Part shown: one piece after another, positions 21,922 to 30,606 of the stretch
How positions within the stretch are numbered: the first letter of the stretch is position 1
Layout: each line of letters starts with the position of its first letter
Assembly (NCBI RefSeq): GCF_900218035.1
Contig: NZ_OBMR01000009.1
Coordinates: 1-64,000, forward strand
Direction: 5' to 3'
Origin: Pseudobutyrivibrio ruminis DSM 9787
GTDB lineage: Bacteria; Bacillota; Clostridia; Lachnospirales; Lachnospiraceae
DNA length: 64,000 bases
Made by a program: the position numbers and the translations under genes
The notes under the pieces: model-generated
Database searches by the model: none
Told to the model about the DNA's origin: nothing
The model's input: the letters and a program-made list of their open reading frames with translations, nothing else

Positions 21922-22728
21922 TTATTTAATAATCATTGCTCGTAAAAAACCTGCTAAACCATAGTCCCGTTTTCCGCTACCCATGCCAACCTTTTCGATA
22001 ACGAATTCCTTTGGCAATGTGTCGCTTGTTCTAAGTGCCGCTACTGTGGCAGCTCCTGTTGGAGTAACTAACTCTCCATTGATGTCTAGAATTTCTAATC
22101 CAATTTTGTATTTAGAAACAATATTGGTTACTGCTGGCACTGGCACTGGCAAAATGCCATGCTGACATCTGACAGTTCCCTGGCCCTCATATAGCTTTGG
22201 AACAATCACGTCTGTGATATCCAGATTGTCCATGCAAACTGCAATGGAAATGATATCGACGATAGAATCAATAGCCCCAACCTCGTGGAAATGAACCTGC
22301 TCCACTGGTACCCCATGGGCCTTTGATTCTGCCTCTGCCAACACATTAAATATCCTTTTAGCAATCTCTCTTGCTCTATCTGTAAGGGCTGCAGAATCGA
22401 TAATTTGATTTATCTCCTTCATGCCCCTATGCTCATGATGGTGTTCGTGGTGATGCTCATGTTCATGATGCTCCTCATGGAGATGTCCATAAAGATAATC
22501 CATGTCATGGTCATGACCATCATGCTCATCATCCAAGATTACATCAAAATCCATGCAATCCAAACCTGCTCGCTTCACTCTGCTGTAAGCAATCTTGAAG
22601 CCCTCAGCATTTATGGTACTTAGGACCTCGGATAAGTATTGCTTATCAGCCCCCAAGTCTAAAAGCGCACCTACAGTCATATCGCCACTAATGCCTGAAT
22701 TACATTCTAAATATAATGTACGCCCCAT
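21922..22728 (-). CDS. larC: LarC-like nickel insertion protein, N-terminal domain only
   Basis: A 268-residue member of the LarC (DUF111) family, which inserts nickel into the pincer nucleotide cofactor of lactate racemase and related enzymes. ECNSGISGDMTVGALLDLGAD, VHFHEVGAIDSIVDI and PVPAVTNI are family hallmarks. A His-rich insert (about 68-102, with HEHHHEHHHEH) is a plausible nickel store. Full LarC proteins are near 400 residues; this one ends after the GMGSGKRDY motif, and no continuation is seen in any frame before the next gene. In Lactobacillus the two halves are joined by a frameshift, so this may be a LarC1-only form. The ATG at 22728 has AAGGAGA upstream. larA, larB and larE are not in the window. 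Confidence 0.85.
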   Translation of the reverse strand: MGRTLYLECNSGISGDMTVGALLDLGADKQYLSEVLSTINAEGFKIAYSRVKRAGLDCMDFDVILDDEHDGHDHDMDYLYGHLHEEHHEHEHHHEHHHEHRGMKEINQIIDSAALTDRAREIAKRIFNVLAEAESKAHGVPVEQVHFHEVGAIDSIVDIISIAVCMDNLDITDVIVPKLYEGQGTVRCQHGILPVPVPAVTNIVSKYKIGLEILDINGELVTPTGAATVAALRTSDTLPKEFVIEKVGMGSGKRDYGLAGFLRAMIIK

Positions 22729-22770
22729 TGTGTCTCCTTTGTTATTTTGATTATATCGCATTTACGATTT

Positions 22771-23682
22771 TTAGTCTCCCTCAATTGTCGCTAAAATAAG
22801 GATACCTGCGATGACCAAGAACAAGAATAGATACTGCTTTCTTGTAAGCTTTTCTTTAAGGAAGATTCTTGAAAGTGTAAGTGATACTACACATACTGCT
22901 GAAATGATTGGAGCAGCGATTGCACCATTTCCACTCATTGCATATACGTATGTAAACTGACCTGCTGTCTCGCAAACACCGGCAAGTACTTTGTCTCTCT
23001 GTTTTGGAAGCTCGAACTTCACTCCGCGGCTCCACATGAAAAGTAAGAGAAGAATTGCACAGATGAAGAATGTGAGCTCGTAAGATGTGTTAGCTACCTC
23101 TTCGATTGTTGCCTCGTTTACGTTTGCAAGTGGGCTTGTTTCCATTTCCAAATAATAAATATCAAGGAATGTTCCAAGTGCATCAAGTGTTGCATAGCAG
23201 AATGGCATCGCAAATGCGATAATTGCCATCTTCTTTCCAAGCTTTTTCTTTCTGTCGGTATCGCCGTTGTTCTCAAGGAAGCCAAGTCCAAGAATACCGA
23301 TAACGATGATGACGATAGCAATGATTGAGCCTGTTGCAATTGTCTCACCAAGGATGATTACGCACATAAGTGAAACGATGGCACCTGATGTGTTCTCGAT
23401 TGGATCTGAGATTGACTCCTCAATGAATCGCATTCCGAAGAATGAAAATGCCATTGAAAGAATGTAGCAAAGGGATACTGGAAGATAGCGAACAAGGTTG
23501 ATTGGATCGTATCCGATATCCTGAGTAAGCAATGTAAAGATTGCATGCATACCCATGATGATACCTACGGAAACGCATATCTTCAAATGAGCAAACTTCT
23601 CGTCCGGATTAGCTCCCTTCTTATAGAATAGCTCCGCAAGACCCCAGATAAAGGTTGTTGCGAGGGTAAAAAATAACCACAT
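22771..23682 (-). CDS. EamA/DMT-family transporter
   Basis: A 303-residue membrane protein with about ten hydrophobic segments in two EamA repeats. It starts with MWLFFTLATTFIWGLAELFY. The substrate is unknown; such proteins export metabolites or amino acids. GAGG precedes the ATG. It lies upstream of larC on the same strand with a 42-bp gap, so the two may be co-transcribed, but no functional link is evident. Confidence 0.85.
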   Translation of the reverse strand: MWLFFTLATTFIWGLAELFYKKGANPDEKFAHLKICVSVGIIMGMHAIFTLLTQDIGYDPINLVRYLPVSLCYILSMAFSFFGMRFIEESISDPIENTSGAIVSLMCVIILGETIATGSIIAIVIIVIGILGLGFLENNGDTDRKKKLGKKMAIIAFAMPFCYATLDALGTFLDIYYLEMETSPLANVNEATIEEVANTSYELTFFICAILLLLFMWSRGVKFELPKQRDKVLAGVCETAGQFTYVYAMSGNGAIAAPIISAVCVVSLTLSRIFLKEKLTRKQYLFLFLVIAGILILATIEGD

Positions 23683-23784
23683 AACTTTTCCTCATTTCTT
23701 TATTTAATTTACGGATTTATTATATATTTTTTATTAAGTAGCACGCAATCTTTTTTGCAAAATTCACCGAGTTTTCACGGTTTA

Positions 23785-23820
23785 TATAAAAAAATACCCC
23801 TGATTAAAATTAATCAGGGG
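23785..23820 (-). terminator. Terminator of the small-protein cluster
   Basis: Minus strand CCCCTGATT, 6-nt loop, AATCAGGGG, then TATTTTTTTATA. It follows the stop at 23829. Confidence 0.82.
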
Positions 23821-23828
23821 TTTAAACA

Positions 23829-24005
23829 CTATTTATTATTTTCATCCATTTCGATATTAATACTTAAATCAATATCGCTTTTCTCAAGCTTGCCTCTGTT
23901 GATTTTGCGCTGAGCTTCGTGAAGCATTTCTTTAAGCTTCTCTAAATCCTCATATGCATCGTCAGAACTATAAGGCTTGCTCTCGTCTTGCCAATTGTAA
24001 TCCAT
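23829..24005 (-). CDS. Small hypothetical acidic protein
   Basis: A 58-residue soluble protein starting MDYNWQDESK with a predicted helix LEKLKEMLHEAQRKINR. Not recognised. An ATG at 24005 was chosen over an in-frame GTG at 24017 because AAAGG lies upstream at a workable distance. It follows the membrane-protein gene on the same strand by about 65 bp and ends at a clear terminator, which supports a real gene. Confidence 0.55.
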   Translation of the reverse strand: MDYNWQDESKPYSSDDAYEDLEKLKEMLHEAQRKINRGKLEKSDIDLSINIEMDENNK

Positions 24006-24071
24006 ACTGCATCCCACCTTTACTGTGGGGTCAGTATAACAAATTAGTTTGTTTAAATGATGAAATTTGTA

Positions 24072-24485
24072 TTACATATTCTTTTCAACTAAACCATCAA
24101 CAAATGGAATAGCGATTGTGCCCTGGTTAAGAGCCTTGAAGATAAGACCGATGAAGATGATATCTTCGCAAATGCTAAGAACACGGCATACAAGGTTGAA
24201 GATATCTGAAACAAAGTTTCCATAAATATCTGCACCAAATGTATTGATGAGAGATACAACCCAATCAGCAGCATCTGGAATGATTCCAACTAATGCAATA
24301 AGGAAATCAAAGAATACCATTGTGGCAGCTGCCTTAACTACAGCCTTCTTTAACCATGTGTTTTCTTCCATAAGAAGAACATATCCTACTACAAGAGCTG
24401 TTGCTACATATCCGCCAAAACCAACTGCTGCAATCGCAAATGCTCCAAATAAACCTACTGGTAAACCTAATTTTGTCTTTTCCAT
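24072..24485 (-). CDS. Hypothetical membrane protein
   Basis: A 137-residue protein with three or four predicted membrane segments (about 10-38, 50-70, 100-125). It is preceded by the zinc-ribbon gene with a five-base gap, so the two are probably co-transcribed. No family was recognised. A physical partnership with the zinc-ribbon protein is possible but inferred only from position. Confidence 0.65.
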   Translation of the reverse strand: MEKTKLGLPVGLFGAFAIAAVGFGGYVATALVVGYVLLMEENTWLKKAVVKAAATMVFFDFLIALVGIIPDAADWVVSLINTFGADIYGNFVSDIFNLVCRVLSICEDIIFIGLIFKALNQGTIAIPFVDGLVEKNM

Positions 24486-24490
24486 AACTA

Positions 24491-25060
24491 TTAATTCTCC
24501 TCTACTTTAGTTCCACAATTTGTGCAAAATAATGCACCATTTTCAAGTGTTGCGCCGCATGATGGGCACTTCTTTTCTACTGGGGCTTCTACTGCTGGAG
24601 CCTCCTCTACAGGTGTTTCAACAGGAGCTTCTTCTGCTACTGGAGCTGCCTCTGGTGCTGATACTACCTCAGCCTCTGCTGCAGGTACATCTACAGGTGC
24701 CTCCTGCTTTGGTACTGGTGTACCACATGAGCTACAGAAAGCTGAATCCTTAGGAACCTCAGCTCCGCAGTTAGGGCACTTTACAACACCCTTGATGTTT
24801 GTAATCTGCTGTCTGTAGTCTTGAATCTTTCCAAGTGATTCATTGATTGCTGCAAAGTGATCCTTAAAGCAATCTTCAAAGTCTTCAAGATGCATTTCAA
24901 AATAGAGCTTACCAATCTGCTGATATGCATTGTTGATTCTGCGCTCCTCATCTGAAATATTTGAGTTAAGCTTTGCTACATCTGCAAAATCTTTTGTCTT
25001 AGCAATAGCTCCTTGACTAGCATCGGAAATCTTTTTTCCAAAATCATCAAAAAAACCCAT
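24491..25060 (-). CDS. Double zinc-ribbon protein
   Basis: A 189-residue protein. Residues 1-90 are predicted helical (MGFFDDFGKKISDASQGAIAKTKDF, typical of Lachnospiraceae zinc-ribbon proteins). A first CxxC-x10-CxxC ribbon is at Cys95/98/109/112, an Ala/Pro/Glu-rich linker spans about 118-163, and a second ribbon is at Cys165/168/179/182. Function is unknown; the tandem ribbons suggest protein or nucleic-acid contacts. AGGAG precedes the ATG. Confidence 0.8.
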   Translation of the reverse strand: MGFFDDFGKKISDASQGAIAKTKDFADVAKLNSNISDEERRINNAYQQIGKLYFEMHLEDFEDCFKDHFAAINESLGKIQDYRQQITNIKGVVKCPNCGAEVPKDSAFCSSCGTPVPKQEAPVDVPAAEAEVVSAPEAAPVAEEAPVETPVEEAPAVEAPVEKKCPSCGATLENGALFCTNCGTKVEEN

Positions 25061-25166
25061 TTTTTCCTCCTTAACAAATATTCTTCCTTTTTGTTATTAT
25101 GTCGCTAAAAATTCGCTTCTTTAAATATAGCTCATTTGCATTTTTTAGTAAATAAAATTGAGTTAT

Positions 25167-27632
25167 TTATTTGCTCTTAAATTTAGTTTTTAACGAATCA
25201 ATAATATTAATCAAAGGGTTTTCTCCATCGAATGAATAAACATATCCGTGAAGGGATTTAGCCTTCTGCATAAGTGTCTTGGAATGGTTCCAAATCAGTA
25301 TTACAGAGCGGCCCTTGCCATTCTTCGCCTCTTGGATAAGATTAGCTGCTGCACTATTTCCATCAAAAGCTACTACCACTGATGGGCGACGCTCGAAAAT
25401 CTCATAGTTAATACTTTTGTATATTCCCATGCCTTCAGACTCGATTGAAACTCGAACCTTAACATCAGCTTCCTTAATCTTTTCTGCCTCTTTCTTTGTA
25501 ATAAGAGCAGGCACAAATGAATAGATTCTGAAACCCTTATCATTGTGGTCTAAAAGATATTTTTCATAGCCGGAGAGCTTATGACCTATGACAAAGCAAA
25601 CCTCGTCCGGACTCATGTATTCAAGCATATCGTCCATTTGCTTTATAGCATTGGCGCTGATTTTGGTTGTTCTATTTTCAGTGTTAAAGCTTCCTCCCAA
25701 GAGAACCACTGGTGTTCTGTCCCATGTAATTTCCTCAATCTGGTCCTTCAGCTCCGTGTTGGCGTCAAGCTTTGGTGCAGACTTTGCCTTGGCCTTTGAA
25801 ATGGTTACGGCCTGCATCTTTTCAAGGAGAACCTCCTCCATGTCACGGTCACCTAAAAGCTCAGCGAAGGCTGCCTTCTTTACTGAATATGCCTTTTGGC
25901 TTTCTTCGATTATCTTGCTCTCGGAATCGTGCATTTGCTTAAGCTCTTCGTCCGTAAGACCAAGCATTTTCTCCAGAGAAAGCTGCTCGTCGATTGAGTT
26001 TGTTCCATAGAGGGCTGCACCATCTGTACCCTGTACACAGGAAATTCCTTTTTCGAGGTACTGCTTAAGTGGATGATTCTGAAGTGAATTCAGGTTGTTC
26101 AAACGCACGTTACTTGTGATTTGGAACTCAAGAACCACATTGTTTTCCTTTAGCTCTTTTAATGTCTCCTTGCCCTTCTTTGATGCAAGGCTGTATGTAT
26201 AAAGTCCATGGCCCAAACGCATCTTTGGCATCTTCTGGCCTGGCTCCAATGATTCTTTTACGCAGGCAATTGAATGGGCTATGTTGTCCTTTTGGCTATC
26301 ATTTTCTCCAGCATGAACTCTGATAACAAAGCTTGGATCAGCCTTTGCAATCTTTACGATTTCTTTGAATGCAGGCTTGAGGGTGATGATATCGTTTATC
26401 TCCTCGCCTACGAAATCGCAGCCTGCAACATATGGATCAAGGGCTGTTGCTTTAAGCACCTCTAAGTTCTGCTCCAGGTAGTTGGCTGGAGTGACGGCAT
26501 CCTTAACGATTGTAAGAGGGATACGACGCATCGCTGCAAGGAATCGAATCATGACACCTGTCTCTTGGTAAATGCTTGGCATCACGGCATGAACCTGTCT
26601 AAGCATTTCGATTGATTCGTACTTTTTAACAAGGGTTGTGTCACTGATTTCTGCATAGCAAACGCCCTGCTTTTTGTAGCTTCTAGCAATCCAAAGAAGC
26701 TTATCCTGGAAGATTGTGTTGTGGCAATAATCAGGATTTTCCCTATCACGAAGCATCTGCTTAAGGGCGTTTTTAACATCCTCATCTGGAATCATATCCA
26801 CCTTTGCAAAAGGTATCTGCTCCTCGCTTTCCTTTCCCTTACAGAATACATAGCGATACAGGTAAACCTTTTCCAGGTTTGTAAATACGGCCTGTCCATC
26901 CTTTATAACAGCCAGAGAATTTCTAATCTTTACGATATTCATCTCTGCATTGTCCAGGTTGTTTAGGATTAGGTCTGCAAAGTTTATAAATGTATTATCA
27001 TTGATTCTGCGGTCCAAATACTTGCCCTGCAAATCCGATGATACGAACTGTCTGGCAACCTTTTCACGCTGGGCATTTACCTTTTCCCACTGGGCGTCTG
27101 TAAGCTCCAGCTCCAGTTTCTTCACATAATAAAGTGGATAGCGAATCTGATGAGCGATTCCCAGTGCAATGAGAATATCGCCTGTCAAATTTCCGTTCAT
27201 GTGGGTGTGCAAATCTGCTCTGAATTTTAAATCCTTGCGGATGAATGTCTTGAATATTGTCTTTCCAGCAGGAAGCTTGAAATCCTTTGTCTGACTCATG
27301 AGAGTCTTTGCAATGGCTGGGATTGTAGCTTTTCTATCTACTGTGCCATCTGGAAAAATGCTGGCAATCTCGGTGTCTGCCAGTTTGAAGATATAGCTTT
27401 CCTGATTATTTCCATCTATAAAGCATGGGATTTCGTCTGTGATGATAAGCATTCCATTGTCATCCTGTGAAAGTGGGAGGTTACAGGTCTTTGAAAGATT
27501 ACGAATAAGGTTGCCTGTACTGTGATTTGGCGTGGTCAGAACATAGTACATCCTGTCTAGATCCTTGTAGAGATTTACAATAATATCCTTCTCATTATCG
27601 AGAAAAAAACAAGTTAAATATGTCATATCCAC
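25167..27632 (-). CDS. Large adenosine-deaminase-fold protein with C-terminal Rossmann-like domain
   Basis: An 821-residue protein. Residues about 135-560 keep the metal and catalytic residues of the adenosine deaminase family: DLHTHMNGN (His142, His144), RVHAGE (His440, Glu443), RLGHG (His475) and GTDGAALYG (Asp537; the usual second Asp is Gly). The roughly 290 residues between the first and second motifs are longer than in standard deaminases, which total about 340 residues. Residues about 640-820 form an additional alpha/beta domain (PVVLLGGSFN, FVIGHKLSGYEKYLL, SVVVAFDGNSAAANLI) resembling nucleotide-binding SLOG/Rossmann-like folds. The N-terminal 130 residues are not recognised. Large deaminase-fold proteins include RdrB of the RADAR defence system, but no RdrA-like ATPase is adjacent. 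Substrate is unknown. Confidence 0.75.
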   Translation of the reverse strand: MDMTYLTCFFLDNEKDIIVNLYKDLDRMYYVLTTPNHSTGNLIRNLSKTCNLPLSQDDNGMLIITDEIPCFIDGNNQESYIFKLADTEIASIFPDGTVDRKATIPAIAKTLMSQTKDFKLPAGKTIFKTFIRKDLKFRADLHTHMNGNLTGDILIALGIAHQIRYPLYYVKKLELELTDAQWEKVNAQREKVARQFVSSDLQGKYLDRRINDNTFINFADLILNNLDNAEMNIVKIRNSLAVIKDGQAVFTNLEKVYLYRYVFCKGKESEEQIPFAKVDMIPDEDVKNALKQMLRDRENPDYCHNTIFQDKLLWIARSYKKQGVCYAEISDTTLVKKYESIEMLRQVHAVMPSIYQETGVMIRFLAAMRRIPLTIVKDAVTPANYLEQNLEVLKATALDPYVAGCDFVGEEINDIITLKPAFKEIVKIAKADPSFVIRVHAGENDSQKDNIAHSIACVKESLEPGQKMPKMRLGHGLYTYSLASKKGKETLKELKENNVVLEFQITSNVRLNNLNSLQNHPLKQYLEKGISCVQGTDGAALYGTNSIDEQLSLEKMLGLTDEELKQMHDSESKIIEESQKAYSVKKAAFAELLGDRDMEEVLLEKMQAVTISKAKAKSAPKLDANTELKDQIEEITWDRTPVVLLGGSFNTENRTTKISANAIKQMDDMLEYMSPDEVCFVIGHKLSGYEKYLLDHNDKGFRIYSFVPALITKKEAEKIKEADVKVRVSIESEGMGIYKSINYEIFERRPSVVVAFDGNSAAANLIQEAKNGKGRSVILIWNHSKTLMQKAKSLHGYVYSFDGENPLINIIDSLKTKFKSK

Positions 27633-27791
27633 TCCTATTATCCTAAGATTTTTACTATATTTTGTATCATAGAATCATTCTCATTACAACAAATCTCTTG
27701 TTCTAATTCTAACACTATTTTGCCAGAGCGTTTTAAAATTATTTAAATATGTTGTATTATTATACCTAACATACATTTGGGGAGATTTTTT

Positions 27792-28949
27792 ATGAAATAT
27801 ATTAAACGATATTTACCTTTAGCTATTGCATTTGGAATTTCCGCGGCAATTCTTGTTGCCGTGCTGATTATAAGTTCGGTTAGTAAAGCCACCGTTATCA
27901 AGGAACGTAGTGACGATAATGGATGCGCTCCTATTATTTCACCTGATGAACATACCTTCTCACATCCTAAGGTCCATGGCATCTATGTGACTGCGCCAAC
28001 CGCCGGCACTGAAAAAATGGATGAATTAATAGATCTTATCAACTCCACTGATTTAAATGCTGTTGTACTTGATATTAAGGAAGATTCCGGAAACATCTCC
28101 TTTTATCTAGACAATCCAGATACCGACGAAACCAAAGCTTGTATCCCATACATAAAGGATATTAAAGCGCTTTTACAAACTCTTCATGATAACGATATTT
28201 ACGTCATCGGCCGAATCTCTTGCTTTAAGGACCCAGTTTTAGCTGAGGCTCATCCTGAGCTGGCGTTGCTGGATTCAACTGGTGAACCGGTGGTTGATTC
28301 AATGGGAAATGCATGGGTGAATCCATGCAAGCAGGAAGTATGGGATTATGTGACAGACATTGCTGTAGATTGCGCTCTCCTTGGATTTGATGAGATTCAG
28401 CTTGATTATGTTCGTTTTCCAGTGGGCCAGAACTCAGAAGATGCTGTTTATGGCGTTGCCTCTGATGATGAAAGCAGACAGGAATACATCAACAGCTTCC
28501 TTTCACAAATCACTTCTGCTGTTCATGAAGAAGCGTTTGCTCCTGTCAGCGCCAATGTCTTCGGAACAATTATAACAAGCGATGTGGATGCAAAGCACAT
28601 CGGACAAAGCTACACTGACTTCGCCTCAAATGTTGATTGCATCAGCCCAATGATTTATCCATCCCATTATGCTGCCGGAGATTTCGGTCTGGATGTACCT
28701 GATGCCAATCCTTACGATACCATCTACGGTGCTTTATCAGGCTCCGCATATGCGCTGGCTTCCATCCCAGATGAGGATAAAGGGACCGTTCGCCCATGGC
28801 TTCAGGCCTTCACCGCTGAAAATGTGGAAGGCCACATAGAATATGACAAAGCCGCCATCGACAGCGAAATTCAAGCTGTCTATGATGCCGGCTATGATGA
28901 GTGGATTTTATGGAATTCAAAAAGTGATTACTCTGTATTATCGGAGTAA
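27792..28949 (+). CDS. Putative glycoside hydrolase, DUF4015 family
   Basis: A 385-residue protein with an N-terminal membrane anchor or signal (about 8-28), then a TIM-barrel-like domain beginning KVHGIYVTAPTAGTEKMDELIDLIN. Segments VLDIKEDSG, FDEIQLDYVRFP and SPMIYPSHYAAGDFG are typical of DUF4015, related to glycoside hydrolase superfamilies and probably acting on cell-wall or exopolysaccharide. The ATG at 27792 has GGGGAG six bases upstream; an in-frame TTG at 27777 is ignored. The stop codon lies inside the terminator stem. Activity is inferred. Confidence 0.82.
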   Translation: MKYIKRYLPLAIAFGISAAILVAVLIISSVSKATVIKERSDDNGCAPIISPDEHTFSHPKVHGIYVTAPTAGTEKMDELIDLINSTDLNAVVLDIKEDSGNISFYLDNPDTDETKACIPYIKDIKALLQTLHDNDIYVIGRISCFKDPVLAEAHPELALLDSTGEPVVDSMGNAWVNPCKQEVWDYVTDIAVDCALLGFDEIQLDYVRFPVGQNSEDAVYGVASDDESRQEYINSFLSQITSAVHEEAFAPVSANVFGTIITSDVDAKHIGQSYTDFASNVDCISPMIYPSHYAAGDFGLDVPDANPYDTIYGALSGSAYALASIPDEDKGTVRPWLQAFTAENVEGHIEYDKAAIDSEIQAVYDAGYDEWILWNSKSDYSVLSE

Positions 28950-28960
28950 TCACTTTTTTT
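28921..28960 (+). terminator. Terminator overlapping the DUF4015 gene stop
   Basis: AAAGTGATTACTC (28921-28933) pairs perfectly with GAGTAATCACTTT (28944-28956), followed by further T residues. The TAA stop is inside the right arm. Confidence 0.88.
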
Positions 28961-28961
28961 A

Positions 28962-29558
28962 CTATCTATTCTCTTCTTTATCTGCAAGGAGCAACGCGAG
29001 AATGTGATTAGCCTGTGGGAATTCGCCTGAGGCAATCATTTTATCAATCTGTGCTCTATTGTAAAGATGTACGTTTAAGACTTCTGTCTCATCAAGGTTC
29101 TGTCCGCTCACCTTTCTACAATTCTTTGCAACGTAGATGTAGGCGTAATTATCAGCCATAGTGGCATTTGATGGAACAGTAAGGAGAAACTTCCAGTCGT
29201 CGCTTTCGTATCCTGTCTCCTCCATAAGCTCTCGCTTTGCTGCCGCAAGAGCATCCTCTGTGCTACCATCATCCTGGCGGTTTCCGTATTCTTTGCCATC
29301 TGTGCGCTCAATTCCGCCAGCACAAAACTCTGTGTTCACTCGCTTGATTCCGTGACGGTACTGTCTAACGCAGATGTAATTTCCATCTTCATCTGTGGCT
29401 ACTATTACCACATAGTCGCGGCGGCTGTAGCTGTAGTATGGCTCAAATTCTCTTCCATCTGGAAATCTGTATCTGCTTTTTCTGAAATCTATCCATTCGT
29501 CATTTACGATGTGTTCGCAGGATACCTCTTCCCACTCAAGTTTTTCGTTTTCGCTCAT
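28962..29558 (-). CDS. Nudix hydrolase (ADP-ribose pyrophosphatase-like)
   Basis: A 198-residue Nudix protein. The core REx2EE part of the Nudix box is present (KRELMEETGYES), although the first Gly position reads Gln, and the loop before it (KEYGNRQDDGSTEDA) is longer than usual. ADP-ribose or a related nucleoside diphosphate is the likely substrate, judged by the YRHGIKRVNTEFCAGG region. It follows the lipoprotein gene by 14 bases. Confidence 0.85.
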   Translation of the reverse strand: MSENEKLEWEEVSCEHIVNDEWIDFRKSRYRFPDGREFEPYYSYSRRDYVVIVATDEDGNYICVRQYRHGIKRVNTEFCAGGIERTDGKEYGNRQDDGSTEDALAAAKRELMEETGYESDDWKFLLTVPSNATMADNYAYIYVAKNCRKVSGQNLDETEVLNVHLYNRAQIDKMIASGEFPQANHILALLLADKEENR

Positions 29559-29572
29559 TTACTTATCCTTTT

Positions 29573-30508
29573 CTATCTTTGAATTGTGAACTCGTAGGCT
29601 GTGTTGTATGTGGCCACATAAAGTGTGTCACCCTTGATATCAAACTGCTCTGGAGCCGATTTTACCGAAATCTCATCCACCTTGTCGCCTGTGTGCTTAT
29701 CAAGCAAGTAGATATAGTCTGGCTCGGATGTAAAACCATATCCGCAGATGATTGTATCATCATCCACGATGAAGTTACAAAGGCCTGATACAAGTGGCTC
29801 GCTTCGCCAAATCACTTCATTTTTCTGAAGGTCGATAGCTACGATGTGGCTTGATAATGGGTTCTCGCTAGAATATCCGTTGTGCATTATTGAAACATAA
29901 AGGATGTTTGCATTATCATCCATCACTGCATACTGAATATCCTGCACAGCCTGTGAATATCTACCTGATTCATCTGGGCCATAACAAAGCTCGTATAAAT
30001 CCAAATAATAAAGGATATCCCCTGTGCTCTCGGATGAAATTGTAAGTGCTGTGCATGAATAATCATCCTTTGGATAGAGCCCCATGTATGTAAATGTTCC
30101 ATCTGAGTACGGAAGCTTCTGATACTCGAAACCATTCTTCTGGCACCATACATCAGTGTCTAGCCAGTCCTGGCTCTCCTCCTTTGTCTTGGTAAGGGAA
30201 AGATGTGGGTAATCATCAGCATTTAATCCTGTGTTATTGAACTTATCCCATGATGGATTTTTGATGGTGATAGCTGCTGGTGTTTCTGTGATATTTTCAT
30301 CATTGTTCTCAAGCTCATCATCTGCGATTGCAGATTCGGATGTTTCAGTTGAACCTTCTTTTGTATCAGTTGTTGATTCTGAATTCGCTGACGCTGCTGA
30401 CTCTGTAGTCTGTGTATCCTCATCATCCTCAATTGTAATTTTAATTGTTTTGCAGCCTGTTAAAATAAGGCTTGCGCTTAACATTAATAACAAAGCTTTC
30501 TTTTTCAT
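29573..30508 (-). CDS. Hypothetical lipoprotein
   Basis: A 311-residue exported protein. The signal peptide ends in the lipobox LILTGCK (Cys19). A Ser/Thr/Glu-rich linker (about 30-85) is followed by a domain with beta-propeller-like repeats (ILYVSIMHNGYSSENPLSS, IVAIDLQKNEVIWRSEPLV, YIYLLDKHTGDKVDEIS), reminiscent of PQQ/WD-type blades. Function unknown. It is upstream of the Nudix gene on the same strand. Confidence 0.75.
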   Translation of the reverse strand: MKKKALLLMLSASLILTGCKTIKITIEDDEDTQTTESAASANSESTTDTKEGSTETSESAIADDELENNDENITETPAAITIKNPSWDKFNNTGLNADDYPHLSLTKTKEESQDWLDTDVWCQKNGFEYQKLPYSDGTFTYMGLYPKDDYSCTALTISSESTGDILYYLDLYELCYGPDESGRYSQAVQDIQYAVMDDNANILYVSIMHNGYSSENPLSSHIVAIDLQKNEVIWRSEPLVSGLCNFIVDDDTIICGYGFTSEPDYIYLLDKHTGDKVDEISVKSAPEQFDIKGDTLYVATYNTAYEFTIQR

Positions 30509-30565
30509 AATATTATGTCTCCTTTTTTCTGCATTTTCTAGTATGACACTTTCATCTATTTTTTC

Positions 30566-30599
30566 AATAAAAAAGACAACAGTTTTTGTCTGTTGTCTT
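30566..30599 (-). terminator. Terminator of the EamA transporter gene
   Basis: Minus strand AAGACAACAG, 7-nt loop, CTGTTGTCTT, then TTTTATTG. Perfect 10-bp stem. Confidence 0.85.
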
Positions 30600-30606
30600 A
30601 TAACCT

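Noticed and set aside
25167-27632. A complete RADAR defence system
   Set aside because: Only a deaminase-fold gene is present; no RdrA-like ATPase lies next to it and the C-terminal domain may differ.
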